Source: an uncultured Clostridia bacterium
GTDB lineage: Bacteria; Bacillota; Clostridia; Oscillospirales; Ruminococcaceae
Length of the DNA stretch: 37,419 nucleotides
Assembly: GCA_944386805.1 (NCBI GenBank)
Contig: CALXCO010000021.1
Span: 1-37,419, forward strand
Direction of reading: 5' to 3'
Shown: positions 15,433-23,652 of the stretch, one piece after another
Numbering within the stretch: the stretch's first letter is position 1
How the letters are laid out: each line of letters begins with the position of its first letter
Notes under the pieces: generated by a model
The model's input: only the letters and a program-made list of their open reading frames with translations
Told to the model about the DNA's origin: nothing
The model's database searches: none
Program-made: the position numbers and the translations under genes

Positions 15433-15504
15433 ATGTCTGATATTTATTTTGTCAATAGATGTTTGCTGCAAAACTAAAGTATTGTTAGGATAGGAGATAC
15501 ATAC

Positions 15505-16112
15505 GTTGCGTTCGTCGCCGACTGTCCACCGGACAGTTGGCGAGGGTAACGGATGAAAAGCCGTCAGCGGCGTGCCGCCCCACGTAGTCCCACCTGACTG
15601 CGTAAGTCGATAATTCTGCCCTCGCTCGATTTTTATGGATGAAGTGGGCATCGAACCCACTTCATCCATAGGGGACGCCCTTGCTATAGCGTCCAGCAAA
15701 TCCCTTCGGGAATTGCTCCAAATACCTGCGGGTATTTGACTACCCCTTGCTGAGCTGATTTTGGGGAAAGGGGATTTCGCCTTCTGCGGAGATGCGACCA
15801 CGGTTCCCATGGGAACCGGACAGTTTCCAAAGGAAACTGTGTGGTTTGCAAAGCAAACCGTACTCTGCCCTGGACCCGCAAGCCTTGAAAGGCTTGACCT
15901 AACTTTTTTGATAGGACCGACCCCACAGAGTGCGAAAAATCGGGACTCGCTTTGCGCTCGTGTGAACAGCCGGGAAGCAGGGGATAGAAGTATTATGAAC
16001 CCCAAAATTCGTACAACCTGCCCGGCGCGTTCGCAAAGGCTGTTACCATCGTAACCGAGCGGATTGCGAAGCAGGAGCGACCAACGCGAACAAGGCAGCG
16101 GAAGCATTCCGC
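15505..16112. repeat. Hairpin-rich mosaic intergenic repeat, copy B
   Basis: Non-coding copy of the element at 8705-9353, same orientation, about 6.8 kb away. Shared blocks: CGACTGTCCACCGGACAGT (15519-15537 = 8712-8730), the 29-base block 15565-15593, the 28-base block 15740-15767 and the 18-base block 15773-15790. It differs mainly in its hairpins: one extra (15695-15717), and three consecutive ones (15801-15818; 15820-15840; 15843-15859) where copy A has a single CCAGGAC hairpin. The 3' part (about 16015-16112) matches A1 better than A2. It ends with GCGGAA-GCA-TTCCGC (16098-16112). Small open frames on both strands are considered spurious. Confidence 0.8.
15634..15670. other. 15-bp perfect hairpin with loop CATCGAA (copy B)
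   Basis: TATGGATGAAGTGGG pairs perfectly with CCCACTTCATCCATA around loop CATCGAA (15649-15655). Relative to 8823-8859, five stem positions differ and all five partners differ in compensation, while the loop and the outer TATGGA/TCCATA pairing stay largely fixed. Confidence 0.85.
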
Positions 16113-16143
16113 GCAAATTTTTTTGTGTAAAAGGTTTAGCTAC

Positions 16144-16172
16144 TTGTTTTTTTGTTCCGGGACAGATATAAT
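16144..16172 (+). promoter_or_regulatory. Sigma-A promoter for the SGNH-DUF4358 unit
   Basis: TTGTTT (16144-16149), a 17-base spacer and a consensus TATAAT (16167-16172). It is about 76 bases upstream of the ATG at 16249 and just outside the mosaic repeat. Confidence 0.8.
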
Positions 16173-16248
16173 AGAGTATGGAATCTGTCGGTGGGAAATA
16201 GGACAGGTTTCGAATAAGAGGAAAACCCCGTGCAGAAAGGTGGGTTTT

Positions 16249-17289
16249 ATGGGGAAAAGAAAGGGTTTTTCCAGGTTGTTTCCACTTTTTATGGTCGTGC
16301 TGATGTTGGGAGGTTGTGCCGGGAAACCGGGTACCGCCCATATGCCACAGGACGAATCGGATGTCAGCAGAACATATGTGGAGGTGTCTGAGCCTTCACA
16401 CGACTCTTCTTCTGATTCTGAACCGTCCGAACAGCCGGCGGTGGAAAGCGGACAGGCCGGGAGTATGGCTGCATCATCGGATATGACGGAATCGGAGGCG
16501 GCACCGGAAGAGGAAAGCCGGGACGAACAGCAAAGCCAGCTGCAAGAGGAGAGCGTATCATCGGTCGAGGAGTCATCTCTGCCGGTCTCAGAGACATCAG
16601 AAACAGACGAACCATCGGATGAGACAGTGGAGGACGCACCGAAAAACAGTTTTGTTCTCTGGTCGCCGGAGAGCGGGTATGTTCCGGAAAGCAGTCCGGT
16701 CGAGGACAGCTATTTTTCAGACGCACTGTTTGTGGGAGATTCACGGATGCAGGGGTTTGTGCTGTACAGCGGGCTGACCGATGTACAGGCGTATACCAGC
16801 GTCGGACTGACGGTGGATACCGCCTACAGCCGGAAATTTGTCCAGCAGGGCGAGGAAGAGCTGACGCTTGCGGAAGCGCTCAAACGGAATGCGTCCAATT
16901 TTGGCAAGATTTATCTGTTGTTTGGAATGAATGAACTGGGGTGGGGGACCTGGTCGGTTTTCGTCTCCAAATACGGGGGACTGATCGACATCATTCAGCA
17001 GGCAAACCCTAACGCAGTGATTTATTTGGAGTCGCTCATTCCGCTGACAGCGAAAAAATCTGCCGAATCTGACTGGCTCAACAATGACCACGTCAATTCT
17101 TTTAACAAGATGATCTGGCAGCTTGCGGCGGATAAGGGTGCAAATTACCTGAATACCGCTGCCGGACTTGCGGGAGATGACGGGGTGTTGCCGGAGGATG
17201 ACTCCAGTGACGGCGTTCATCTGAACAAGGATGCCTGTGTACGATGGCTGGAATACCTGAAAACTCATACTGCGGGGGCTGGTTCCTGA
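16249..17289 (+). CDS. SGNH/GDSL-type hydrolase lipoprotein
   Basis: Surface lipoprotein of 346 aa. The start is ATG 16249 with AGAAAGGTGGG upstream. The signal peptide ends in lipobox LGGC (Cys23). Residues about 30-140 form a Ser/Glu/Asp-rich linker, likely spanning the wall. The catalytic domain shows FVGDSRMQGF (block I, nucleophile Ser), LLFGMNELGW (block III with Asn) and SSDGVHLNKDA (block V Asp-His). Family knowledge: such extracytoplasmic SGNH domains deacylate or transfer acyl groups on cell-wall polymers; the substrate here is not known. A DUF4358 lipoprotein gene starts 20 bases downstream, so the two are probably co-transcribed. Confidence 0.88.
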   Translation: MGKRKGFSRLFPLFMVVLMLGGCAGKPGTAHMPQDESDVSRTYVEVSEPSHDSSSDSEPSEQPAVESGQAGSMAASSDMTESEAAPEEESRDEQQSQLQEESVSSVEESSLPVSETSETDEPSDETVEDAPKNSFVLWSPESGYVPESSPVEDSYFSDALFVGDSRMQGFVLYSGLTDVQAYTSVGLTVDTAYSRKFVQQGEEELTLAEALKRNASNFGKIYLLFGMNELGWGTWSVFVSKYGGLIDIIQQANPNAVIYLESLIPLTAKKSAESDWLNNDHVNSFNKMIWQLAADKGANYLNTAAGLAGDDGVLPEDDSSDGVHLNKDACVRWLEYLKTHTAGAGS

Positions 17290-17309
17290 CAGGAAAACGA
17301 GGGGATTCC

Positions 17310-17756
17310 ATGAAAAAAGTAATGTTGGCCGCCCTGACGATGGCGGCGCTGCTCTGCTCCTGTAACGAGCAGCCCAAAGACGTAGACATCGACGCTTTGG
17401 CTCAGGAGATTGTCGAAGGGGTATCTTTTGACGATTCACTTGCAGAAATCGACGACAGTATGATCTCGATGCTGTACAGCATCGACGGTTATACCGATGC
17501 GGTCCTTTACAAGGGCAGCGGTGCGACGGCGGAAGAGGTCGCCATCTTCCAGATGGGGACGACCGACGACGCAAAGACTGCGCTCGAAGAGGCGCAGGCA
17601 CATATTCAGTCGCAGATCGACTCGTATGAGAGCTATATCCCGGAGGAGGTCTCACGGCTGGAGGACGCAATCGTCCGGCAGGATGGCTGTTATGTCAGTG
17701 TCGTAGTTTCGGCGGATTCTGCGGCTGCTGAAAAGCTGCTGGATGGTGCATTTTAA
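17310..17756 (+). CDS. DUF4358 domain lipoprotein
   Basis: 148 aa. MKKVMLAALTMAALLCSC is a lipoprotein signal peptide; Cys18 is the probable lipidation site. The remainder resembles the clostridial DUF4358 family (PF14270): DIDALAQEIVEGVSFDDSLAEID, a short YSIDG segment, then EEVAIFQMGTTDDAKTALEEA and repeated Gln/Glu helices. Function unknown. The start is ATG 17310 with GAGGGGA upstream. DUF4358 genes often neighbour SGNH or membrane-bound acyltransferase genes, and the same pairing here suggests a role in surface-polymer modification (inference). Confidence 0.82.
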   Translation: MKKVMLAALTMAALLCSCNEQPKDVDIDALAQEIVEGVSFDDSLAEIDDSMISMLYSIDGYTDAVLYKGSGATAEEVAIFQMGTTDDAKTALEEAQAHIQSQIDSYESYIPEEVSRLEDAIVRQDGCYVSVVVSADSAAAEKLLDGAF

Positions 17757-17786
17757 ATCGGCTGCGGCCGGGCAAATCAGATGGGG

Positions 17787-17816
17787 AGCGGGTACCTTTT
17801 GGTACCCGCTGTTTTC
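17787..17816 (+). terminator. Intrinsic terminator after the DUF4358 gene
   Basis: AGCGGGTACC (17787-17796) and GGTACCCGCT (17801-17810) form a perfect 10-bp stem with a TTTT loop; GTTTTCG follows. Confidence 0.8.
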
Positions 17817-17836
17817 GTATAAAGAGGAAAAATGTC

Positions 17837-17865
17837 TTTTCACGCCGCCGGAAAAATGGTATAAT
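17837..17865 (+). promoter_or_regulatory. Sigma-A promoter for the HAD-GH2 unit
   Basis: TTTTCA (17837-17842), a 17-base spacer and TATAAT (17860-17865), about 47 bases before the start at 17912. Confidence 0.72.
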
Positions 17866-17911
17866 ACCAACAGAAAACTCTGAAAATTTGACAGTAAGGT
17901 GATAGAGCTTG

Positions 17912-18694
17912 ATGAAACCTATTTCAGCCATGACCGCCGCCGACCTGGCGCCGGTCCGCTATATTCTGCACGATATCGACGATACGATTACCAACAACGG
18001 AAAACTCCTTCCCGAAAGTTATGCAGCACTCTGGAAGCTGTCACGCGCCGGTTTTAAGGTCATCCCGGTGACCGGACGTCCTGCCGGATGGTGTGACCTG
18101 ATTTTACGGGAATGGCCGGTCGATGCGGTGATCGGGGAGAACGGCGCGTTTGTCGATTACTTCGAGGGCAGCTCCAAAAAACGCTTCTTTCACCCGGCTG
18201 TCCCACGCCAGCGGCTTTCCGAACGGCTGGAGGAGATTAAACAGGCCTGTCTGCATGAGGTCCCCGGATGCCGTGTCTCACAGGACCAGTCGTATAGGGT
18301 TTGCGACCTTGCAATTGATTTTAATGAAGATGTCCACCTTGGCCTGCAAGCAGCCGAAAAGATTCGGGCGATTGCCGAACGCTTCGGCGCAGTTGCCAAG
18401 GTCAGTTCGATTCATGTCAACATCTGGTTCGGGGATTATACCAAAGTCGGGATGGCGGAGCTGTTTCTGCGCCAGCTGATGGGGGAGCAACACCCGGACG
18501 ATAAAGTCATCTTTTTTGGCGATTCGCCGAACGATGAGCCGATGTTTGCACGGTTCCCACTGACCGTCGGGGTGGCCAATATCCAGCCGTTCGCGGATAC
18601 GCTCGCCCATCTTCCGGCCTATGTCACCAAAGGCGAGGGCGGCATTGGTTTTGCGGAAGCGGCGGAGATTCTGGCACAGCTCAAGCAGAAATGA
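17912..18694 (+). CDS. HAD-IIB family hydrolase (Cof-like sugar phosphatase)
   Basis: 260 aa. The start is ATG 17912 with AAGGTGA upstream; the preceding TTG at 17909 is less likely. HAD motifs: DIDDT (motif I, nucleophile Asp), VTGRP (motif II), Lys in DYTKVGMAELF (motif III) and FFGDSPNDEPMF (motif IV, metal-binding Asp pair). The cap insert between motifs II and III is the alpha/beta type IIB. The family dephosphorylates sugar phosphates and similar metabolites; the exact substrate is unknown. A family 2 glycosidase gene begins 33 bases downstream on the same strand, so a sugar-related substrate is plausible. Confidence 0.88.
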   Translation: MKPISAMTAADLAPVRYILHDIDDTITNNGKLLPESYAALWKLSRAGFKVIPVTGRPAGWCDLILREWPVDAVIGENGAFVDYFEGSSKKRFFHPAVPRQRLSERLEEIKQACLHEVPGCRVSQDQSYRVCDLAIDFNEDVHLGLQAAEKIRAIAERFGAVAKVSSIHVNIWFGDYTKVGMAELFLRQLMGEQHPDDKVIFFGDSPNDEPMFARFPLTVGVANIQPFADTLAHLPAYVTKGEGGIGFAEAAEILAQLKQK

Positions 18695-18727
18695 ATTGAT
18701 TCATAATCAGAAAGGAAGCGGATACAG

Positions 18728-21115
18728 ATGAAACGGATACTGTGGAATGATGGATGGAAGCTGCAAAAAGGCGGGACCTTTTTTGACGCATTTGGGTTTA
18801 ATGATTTGCAGTCGACGCCGGTCACACTGCCGTATGACCCGGTGATTCATACCCCCAAAAATCCGCAGAGCGTCAACGGAACCTCGACCGGCTATTATGA
18901 CGGCGGCACCTACATCTATACCCGCCGTTTCGTACTCGACGATGCTTATTGGGGCATGCCGGTCATGCTGGAATTTGAAGGCGTGATGGGGAATGCGATG
19001 GTCTACCTCAACGGCCAGTTTGCCGGCAAATGTGCCGGCGGATATACCGGTTTTCGGGTATTATTGACGCCGTACCTCCGGTGGGATGGCGAGAACGAGC
19101 TGAAAGTCGTCACCAAAACCGGCATGCAGCAGACCTCCCGCTGGTATACCGGAGCCGGGATTTACCGGGATGTCTGGCTCAATTGCTGTGATGCCGACGC
19201 GATTATCTGCCCGGACGGCGTCCGGGTCACGACCGAAACGGTTGAGGACGGGTTTGCAATGCTGCGCATCGAGACGGACGTCAAGTCCTACGCTTCGGAG
19301 GGAATGCTCCGGCGGATGCTGGTTCATACCGGTATTTATGCGCCGGACGGCAGCACCGTGACCGAAGATATCGTCCCACTGACCATCCTACCCGGTGAAC
19401 CGGTGACGGTCCGTCAGCGGCTTGCAGTGGAGAACCCGGTATTGTGGGACCTTGACAACCCGCAGCTGTACCGTGTGTCGGTCTGGCTGACGGAAGGGGA
19501 GCACCGGCTAGATGGAACGGAGACCACCTTCGGTATCCGGACGATGACCCTTGACCCGGTGCATGGCCTGCGGCTGAACGGCAGGGAGCTGAAACTGCGC
19601 GGCGGCTGTATCCATCACGATTCCGGACTGCTGGGTGCAGCGACCTGGAAAGAATACGAACTGCGCCGGGTACGCCTGCTCAAAGAGGCCGGATTCAATG
19701 CAATCCGCAGCAGCCACAACCCGATTTCGCGTCCATTGCTGGACGCATGTGACCGGCTGGGCCTGCTGGTGATGGACGAAGGGTTCGACTGCTGGAACAC
19801 CGGCAAGATGGACCACGATTATGCACTTGTGTTTGAGGAAAACTGGGAAAAAGACCTGCGGGCGATGGTCGAAAAGGACTACAACCACCCCTGTGTCTTC
19901 ACCTACAGCATCGGCAACGAAATCCCCGATACCGGCGCAGAGTCCGGCTATCTCCAGGCGCGCCGGATGACCGAACTGCTGCACAAACTGGACCCGACCC
20001 GACCGGTTTCCAGCTGTATCAATGCGATGTTCTCGGTGATGGACCGGATGGGCGGCATCATCGAAGATGTCCTCGGCAAGGAAGCGATTGCACGCAATCA
20101 GGAGAGCGAGGTCAACAGCCTGATGCTGGCATTTGCGACCCGGATGGACGATATCATCCGTCATCCGGTTGTGACGGCTGCGATTGAGGAAAGCTATGCA
20201 GCGGTCGACCTGTGCGGCTATAACTATATGGATGCCCGTTACCGTGAGGACCATAAACGTTATCCCCATCGGGTCATCGTCGGTTCTGAGACCAGCGCAC
20301 TGCGGATTGCCGACAACTGGGCATTGATTCTCGACTGCCCGCACGTCATCGGCGATTTTTGCTGGACTGCGATGGATTATATTGGCGAATCGGCGCCGGG
20401 CGAATTTGCAGCGACCTGCGGTGACCTCGACCTGACCGGTGCACGCAAGGCAAAGAGCTATTATCGTGAAACCGTCTGGGGACTGCGGGATACACCGGCG
20501 ATTCTGGTCGGACGTCCCGAAAAATACGGCAAGCCGGAAAACCTCGGCAACTGGGGCTGGACCGACGCAATTCCTTCCTGGACACTGCACGGAAGCGAAG
20601 GAAAGATGGTGCGGGTCAATGTTTATGCTGATGCGGACGAAATCGAGCTGTATCTGAACGGTCAGTCGCTGGAGCGCAAACCGGTTGGGAATCCACAGGC
20701 GTATATTGCACAGTTTGATGTCAGCTATCAGCCGGGCGAACTGACGGCAGTTGCATACCGGGACGGCAAAGAGGTCTCCCGTTCGACCCTGACGACTGCC
20801 GGACCGGCCGTCAAACTGACCGCACAGCCTGAGCCGATGCACAAAGGCGACCGACTCGCCTTTGTACGGGTGCAGATTGCCGACCAGGACGGCAATCTGG
20901 TCACCTGCCAGGACAGACCGGTCACTCTGACGGTAGAAGGCGGGGAGTGCCTGGGGTATGGCAGCGCGGACACTGCCAGCAGCGAGAATTTCTATGATAA
21001 CACCCGGACCAGCTTTGACGGGCAGCTGCTCGCGATTATCCGCCGGGAGGAAGGCCAGCCTGTCAAATTGACGGTGTCGGCGGATGGTCTGGAAAGTGCA
21101 GCGGTGAAGTTTTGA
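18728..21115 (+). CDS. Glycoside hydrolase family 2 (beta-galactosidase-like)
   Basis: 795 aa with no signal peptide, so probably cytoplasmic. Domain order: N-terminal jelly-roll sugar-binding domain (about 1-150, with TYIYTRRFVLDD and AMVYLNGQFAGKCAGGYTGF), Ig-like domain (about 160-260), and TIM barrel from about 275 (LRGGCIHHDSGLLG, AIRSSHNP). Acid/base Glu398 lies in YSIGNEIPD; nucleophile Glu521 in VGSETSA. From about 620 comes a DUF4982-like/Ig-like segment (VYADADEIELYLNGQSLERK). This architecture is typical of gut beta-galactosidase-like enzymes; beta-glucuronidase or another GH2 activity cannot be excluded. The preceding HAD phosphatase is co-directional. Confidence 0.93.
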   Translation: MKRILWNDGWKLQKGGTFFDAFGFNDLQSTPVTLPYDPVIHTPKNPQSVNGTSTGYYDGGTYIYTRRFVLDDAYWGMPVMLEFEGVMGNAMVYLNGQFAGKCAGGYTGFRVLLTPYLRWDGENELKVVTKTGMQQTSRWYTGAGIYRDVWLNCCDADAIICPDGVRVTTETVEDGFAMLRIETDVKSYASEGMLRRMLVHTGIYAPDGSTVTEDIVPLTILPGEPVTVRQRLAVENPVLWDLDNPQLYRVSVWLTEGEHRLDGTETTFGIRTMTLDPVHGLRLNGRELKLRGGCIHHDSGLLGAATWKEYELRRVRLLKEAGFNAIRSSHNPISRPLLDACDRLGLLVMDEGFDCWNTGKMDHDYALVFEENWEKDLRAMVEKDYNHPCVFTYSIGNEIPDTGAESGYLQARRMTELLHKLDPTRPVSSCINAMFSVMDRMGGIIEDVLGKEAIARNQESEVNSLMLAFATRMDDIIRHPVVTAAIEESYAAVDLCGYNYMDARYREDHKRYPHRVIVGSETSALRIADNWALILDCPHVIGDFCWTAMDYIGESAPGEFAATCGDLDLTGARKAKSYYRETVWGLRDTPAILVGRPEKYGKPENLGNWGWTDAIPSWTLHGSEGKMVRVNVYADADEIELYLNGQSLERKPVGNPQAYIAQFDVSYQPGELTAVAYRDGKEVSRSTLTTAGPAVKLTAQPEPMHKGDRLAFVRVQIADQDGNLVTCQDRPVTLTVEGGECLGYGSADTASSENFYDNTRTSFDGQLLAIIRREEGQPVKLTVSADGLESAAVKF

Positions 21116-21149
21116 CCATTTCCTTTCTGATTTTTGGGGAGGATGACAG

Positions 21150-21404
21150 ATGAAACAATGGATTGTCTATTTGATTTTATCGGGAATCTGGCTGATTGCA
21201 GCAATCGTCAACATCGCTGAACAGCGGCAGCCGGCGGTTATTGCATTTAATATCTTTGCAGCGGTGCTGTTTGCGGGACTGGGTGCCGGATATGCGCTGC
21301 TGTCCAGAAAATATGGCGAGACAGGCCGTTGGAAACGGTGGCTTCATCTGTCGGCGCTGCTGATGCTTATTGTCGTATTTATCGTGATTTTGCTGGTCAG
21401 CTGA
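21150..21404 (+). CDS. Small multi-pass membrane protein
   Basis: 84 aa, not recognised as a named family. Three hydrophobic segments are visible: about 4-22 (WIVYLILSGIWLIAAIVNI), 30-52 (VIAFNIFAAVLFAGLGAGYALL) and 65-83 (LHLSALLMLIVVFIVILLV). Short charged loops (AEQRQ, SRKYGETGRWKRW) separate them. A strong ribosome site GGGGAGGATG precedes the ATG. It is 34 bases after the GH2 gene and before a bidirectional terminator, so it is probably the last gene of that transcript. Function unknown. Confidence 0.75.
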   Translation: MKQWIVYLILSGIWLIAAIVNIAEQRQPAVIAFNIFAAVLFAGLGAGYALLSRKYGETGRWKRWLHLSALLMLIVVFIVILLVS

Positions 21405-21417
21405 ATACAGAGAGAAA

Positions 21418-21460
21418 AAACGGCCGGAAGGCGGGAATGGTTCCCATCTTCCGGCCGTTT
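21418..21460. terminator. Bidirectional terminator between the membrane-protein gene and rex
   Basis: AAACGGCCGGAAG (21418-21430) and CTTCCGGCCGTTT (21448-21460) form a perfect 13-bp stem. A-rich sequence on the left and TTT on the right let it serve both converging transcripts. Confidence 0.8.
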
Positions 21461-21477
21461 GCCGTATACAATTGATG

Positions 21478-22137
21478 TTATTTGTCAGGAGACTCTTCCT
21501 CATTGCGCTCCATCTCACCGAGATGATAGCAGAGAATCGACAGCGAGTCGCCGAGGTGGACATTTTCGACGACGATGCCCTTGTAATCCAGCGCGAGGTC
21601 ATAATGGGAGAAGTTCCAGAACCCGCGGATGCCAAGTGCGACCAGCTCACGGGACAGCTTCATCGCCGCTTCTTTTGGAATACAGAGGATCGCGACGGTT
21701 GGGGCTTTGCGGGTGCAGAAGTCATAAAGTGCCTGAATATTCTGTACCGGGACACCGGCGATTTCACGGCCGACCAGCTGCTGGTTGGCGTCAAAAATCC
21801 CGACCAGTTCAAATCCACGGGAGGTAAAATCCATATGCTGTGCGATTGCCCGTCCGAGGTTGCCTGCGCCGATCAGGATGGCTTTTCGATGTTTGCCGAG
21901 TCCCAAAATCCGCCCGACCTCTTCATGCAGCGAACGGACGTTATAGCCATACCCCTGCTGGCCGAAACCGCCGAAGCAGTTCAGGTCCTGCCGGATTTGG
22001 GATGCGGTCAGACCCATTCTCCGCGCAAGGTCGCCGGAGGAAATCCGTTCAACGCCTGCATCTGCCAGTTCCCGCAGAAAGCGGTAATATCTGGGCAGTC
22101 TTCGGATGACAGATGCGGAAACGTTGTTTTTGGGCAT
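21478..22137 (-). CDS. rex: Redox-sensing transcriptional repressor Rex
   Basis: Repressor that senses the NADH/NAD+ ratio and controls fermentation and respiration genes. The start is ATG 22137 (MPKNNVSASVIRRLPRYYRFL) with AGGAGG 8 bases upstream; an extra 10 residues from 22167 are unlikely. 219 aa, usual length. N-terminal winged helix: SSGDLARRMGLTASQIRQDLNCFGGFGQQGYGYNV (about 33-67). Rossmann domain: ILIGAGNLGRAIAQH (about 86-100) and FDANQQLVGREIAGVPV. C-terminal swapped helix ending in an acidic tail. Its own promoter sits between it and the icd terminator. No convincing Rex operator was found by eye near rex or icd. Confidence 0.96.
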   Translation of the reverse strand: MPKNNVSASVIRRLPRYYRFLRELADAGVERISSGDLARRMGLTASQIRQDLNCFGGFGQQGYGYNVRSLHEEVGRILGLGKHRKAILIGAGNLGRAIAQHMDFTSRGFELVGIFDANQQLVGREIAGVPVQNIQALYDFCTRKAPTVAILCIPKEAAMKLSRELVALGIRGFWNFSHYDLALDYKGIVVENVHLGDSLSILCYHLGEMERNEEESPDK

Positions 22138-22220
22138 GGAAAAAACCTCCTGAAAATGAAGTGGCAAGCGGTCAGGCGCTGCGGGTATCGCATATCCGGC
22201 ACAAACATATTTACGTTATT

Positions 22221-22249
22221 ATTTTATCATCCTGTATCAAAAATGTCAA
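22221..22249 (-). promoter_or_regulatory. Sigma-A promoter of rex
   Basis: Minus strand: TTGACA (22249-22244), a 17-base spacer and TAAAAT (22226-22221), about 84 bases upstream of the rex start. Confidence 0.85.
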
Positions 22250-22289
22250 TTCAATATGCAGAAATTCTGTTGATAGCCGATAAGAAAAC

Positions 22290-22325
22290 AAAAATCCTGC
22301 GGCGAACTGCATATTCGCCGCAGGA
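22290..22325 (-). terminator. Intrinsic terminator of icd
   Basis: On the minus strand TCCTGCGGCGAA (22325-22314) and TTCGCCGCAGGA (22306-22295) form a perfect 12-bp stem, followed by TTTTTGTTTTC. It separates the icd transcript from the rex promoter. Confidence 0.9.
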
Positions 22326-22339
22326 CAACAGCCGATATT

Positions 22340-23551
22340 TTACAGCAGAACTGCCAGTTTGTTGGCGACAACGGTCAGAAATTCGCCGGTGCCGACTTTC
22401 ACCTTGTTTTCCAGCTGAGAGGTGACATACAAATCGCCGGTCATCACGCCGTCTTCGATGGTATCGATGGTTGCTTTTTCCAGCAGACCGGCAAACCGTA
22501 CCAGTTCGGGCAGGTTATCCAGTTCGCCGCGCTTGCGCAGCGCACCCGACCATGCGAAGATGGTCGCGACCGAGTTGGTCGAGGTGGGTTCACCCTTGAG
22601 GTACTTGTAGTAATGGCGCTGAACGGTGCCGTGCGCGGCCTCATATTCATATACGCCATCGGGGGAAACCAGCACCGAGGTCATCATCGCGAGCGAACCG
22701 TAAGCCGTTGCGACCATGTCGGACATAACGTCGCCGTCGTAGTTCTTGCAGGCCCAGATATAGCCGCCTTCCGAACGGATGACACGGGCGACCGCGTCGT
22801 CGATCAGGGTGTAGAAATACTCGATACCGGCCGCTTTGAACTTGTCGGCATATTCCTTTTCGTAGATTTCCGCAAAGATATCCTTGAAATGGTGGTCGTA
22901 AGTTTTGGAGATGGTGTCCTTGGTAGCGAACCAGACGTCCTGATGGGTGTCCAGGCCGTAGTTAAAGCAGGCGCGGGCAAAGGATTCAATCGAGGAATCG
23001 ACGTTGTGCAGACCCTGAACAATGCCTGCGCTGTTTTTGAAATCAAAAATCGTGCTGCGGGTTTCGCTGCCGTCGGCACCGGTCACGACCAGCTCAGCAC
23101 GGCTGCCCTGCGGGACACGCATTTCGGTGTTCTTATAGATATCGCCATAAGCATGACGGGCAATGGTAATCGGCTTTTTCCAGGTGGGGATATAGGGGAC
23201 CAGACCCTTGACCATAATCGGCGCACGGAAGACGGTACCGTCCAGCATCGCACGGATGGTGGCGTTGGGGGACTTCCACATCTCCTTGAGGTTATATTCT
23301 TCCATACGGGCAGCGTTGGGGGTGATGGTTGCACACTTGACGGCGACCCCATATTTTTTGGTTGCGAGGGCAGAGTCGATGGTAACCTGGTCATTGGTTT
23401 CATTGCGGTACTCAAGGCCGAGGTCGTAATATTCAGTTTTCAGGTCGACAAACGGGTTGATGAGTTTTTCCTTGATAAGTTTCCAGATGACTCTGGTCAT
23501 CTCGTCTCCGTCCATTTCAACCAGCGGGGTTTTCATTTGAATTTTAGCCAT
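22340..23551 (-). CDS. icd: NADP-dependent isocitrate dehydrogenase (eukaryote-like class)
   Basis: Oxidative decarboxylation of isocitrate to 2-oxoglutarate. The start is ATG 23551 ([21 protein letters not shown]) with AAGGGA 9 bases upstream; TTG 23560 is rejected. 403 aa. The sequence belongs to the IDH subclass shared with mitochondrial IDH2: [39 protein letters not shown] (substrate Ser/Asn region), [16 protein letters not shown], and [26 protein letters not shown], which carries the metal-binding Asp residues. [13 protein letters not shown] is the cofactor loop; its Arg favours NADP. It lies 101 bases downstream of acn, making a two-step citrate-to-2-oxoglutarate module. Confidence 0.95.
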   Translation of the reverse strand: MAKIQMKTPLVEMDGDEMTRVIWKLIKEKLINPFVDLKTEYYDLGLEYRNETNDQVTIDSALATKKYGVAVKCATITPNAARMEEYNLKEMWKSPNATIRAMLDGTVFRAPIMVKGLVPYIPTWKKPITIARHAYGDIYKNTEMRVPQGSRAELVVTGADGSETRSTIFDFKNSAGIVQGLHNVDSSIESFARACFNYGLDTHQDVWFATKDTISKTYDHHFKDIFAEIYEKEYADKFKAAGIEYFYTLIDDAVARVIRSEGGYIWACKNYDGDVMSDMVATAYGSLAMMTSVLVSPDGVYEYEAAHGTVQRHYYKYLKGEPTSTNSVATIFAWSGALRKRGELDNLPELVRFAGLLEKATIDTIEDGVMTGDLYVTSQLENKVKVGTGEFLTVVANKLAVLL

Positions 23552-23610
23552 AATCGTCAATCCCTTCTTCTTTTCAGTGCGAGTGGGTCCGGAATATCTT
23601 TTTTATCCGA

Positions 23611-23638
23611 CCGGCTGTCCGGTAACCCTGACAGCCGG
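23611..23638 (-). other. Hairpin in the acn-icd spacer
   Basis: CCGGCTGTC (23611-23619) and GACAGCCGG (23630-23638) form a 9-bp perfect stem. On the minus strand it is followed by A-rich rather than T-rich sequence, so it is not an intrinsic terminator. It may stabilise or process the acn-icd mRNA. Confidence 0.4.
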
Positions 23639-23652
23639 ATGGAGTGTTTTCA

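Noticed and set aside
15634-15670. T-arm-like hairpin as part of a tRNA gene on the minus strand
   Set aside because: The stem continues without interruption for 15 bp and there is no D arm or anticodon arm; only the loop resembles a T-loop.
15364-16341. 325-codon minus-strand frame across repeat copy B
   Set aside because: It crosses the lipid-kinase terminator, the repeat and the SGNH promoter; its composition is repeat-derived and the matching frame in copy A is not maintained.
22138-22339. Rex operator upstream of rex or in the icd 3' region
   Set aside because: No sequence close to TTGTGAAN4TTCACAA was found; TGTTGATAGCCGATAAG is too poor a match.
23611-23638. Intrinsic terminator between acn and icd
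   Set aside because: The hairpin is strong, but on the transcribed strand it is followed by A-rich, not U-rich, sequence.
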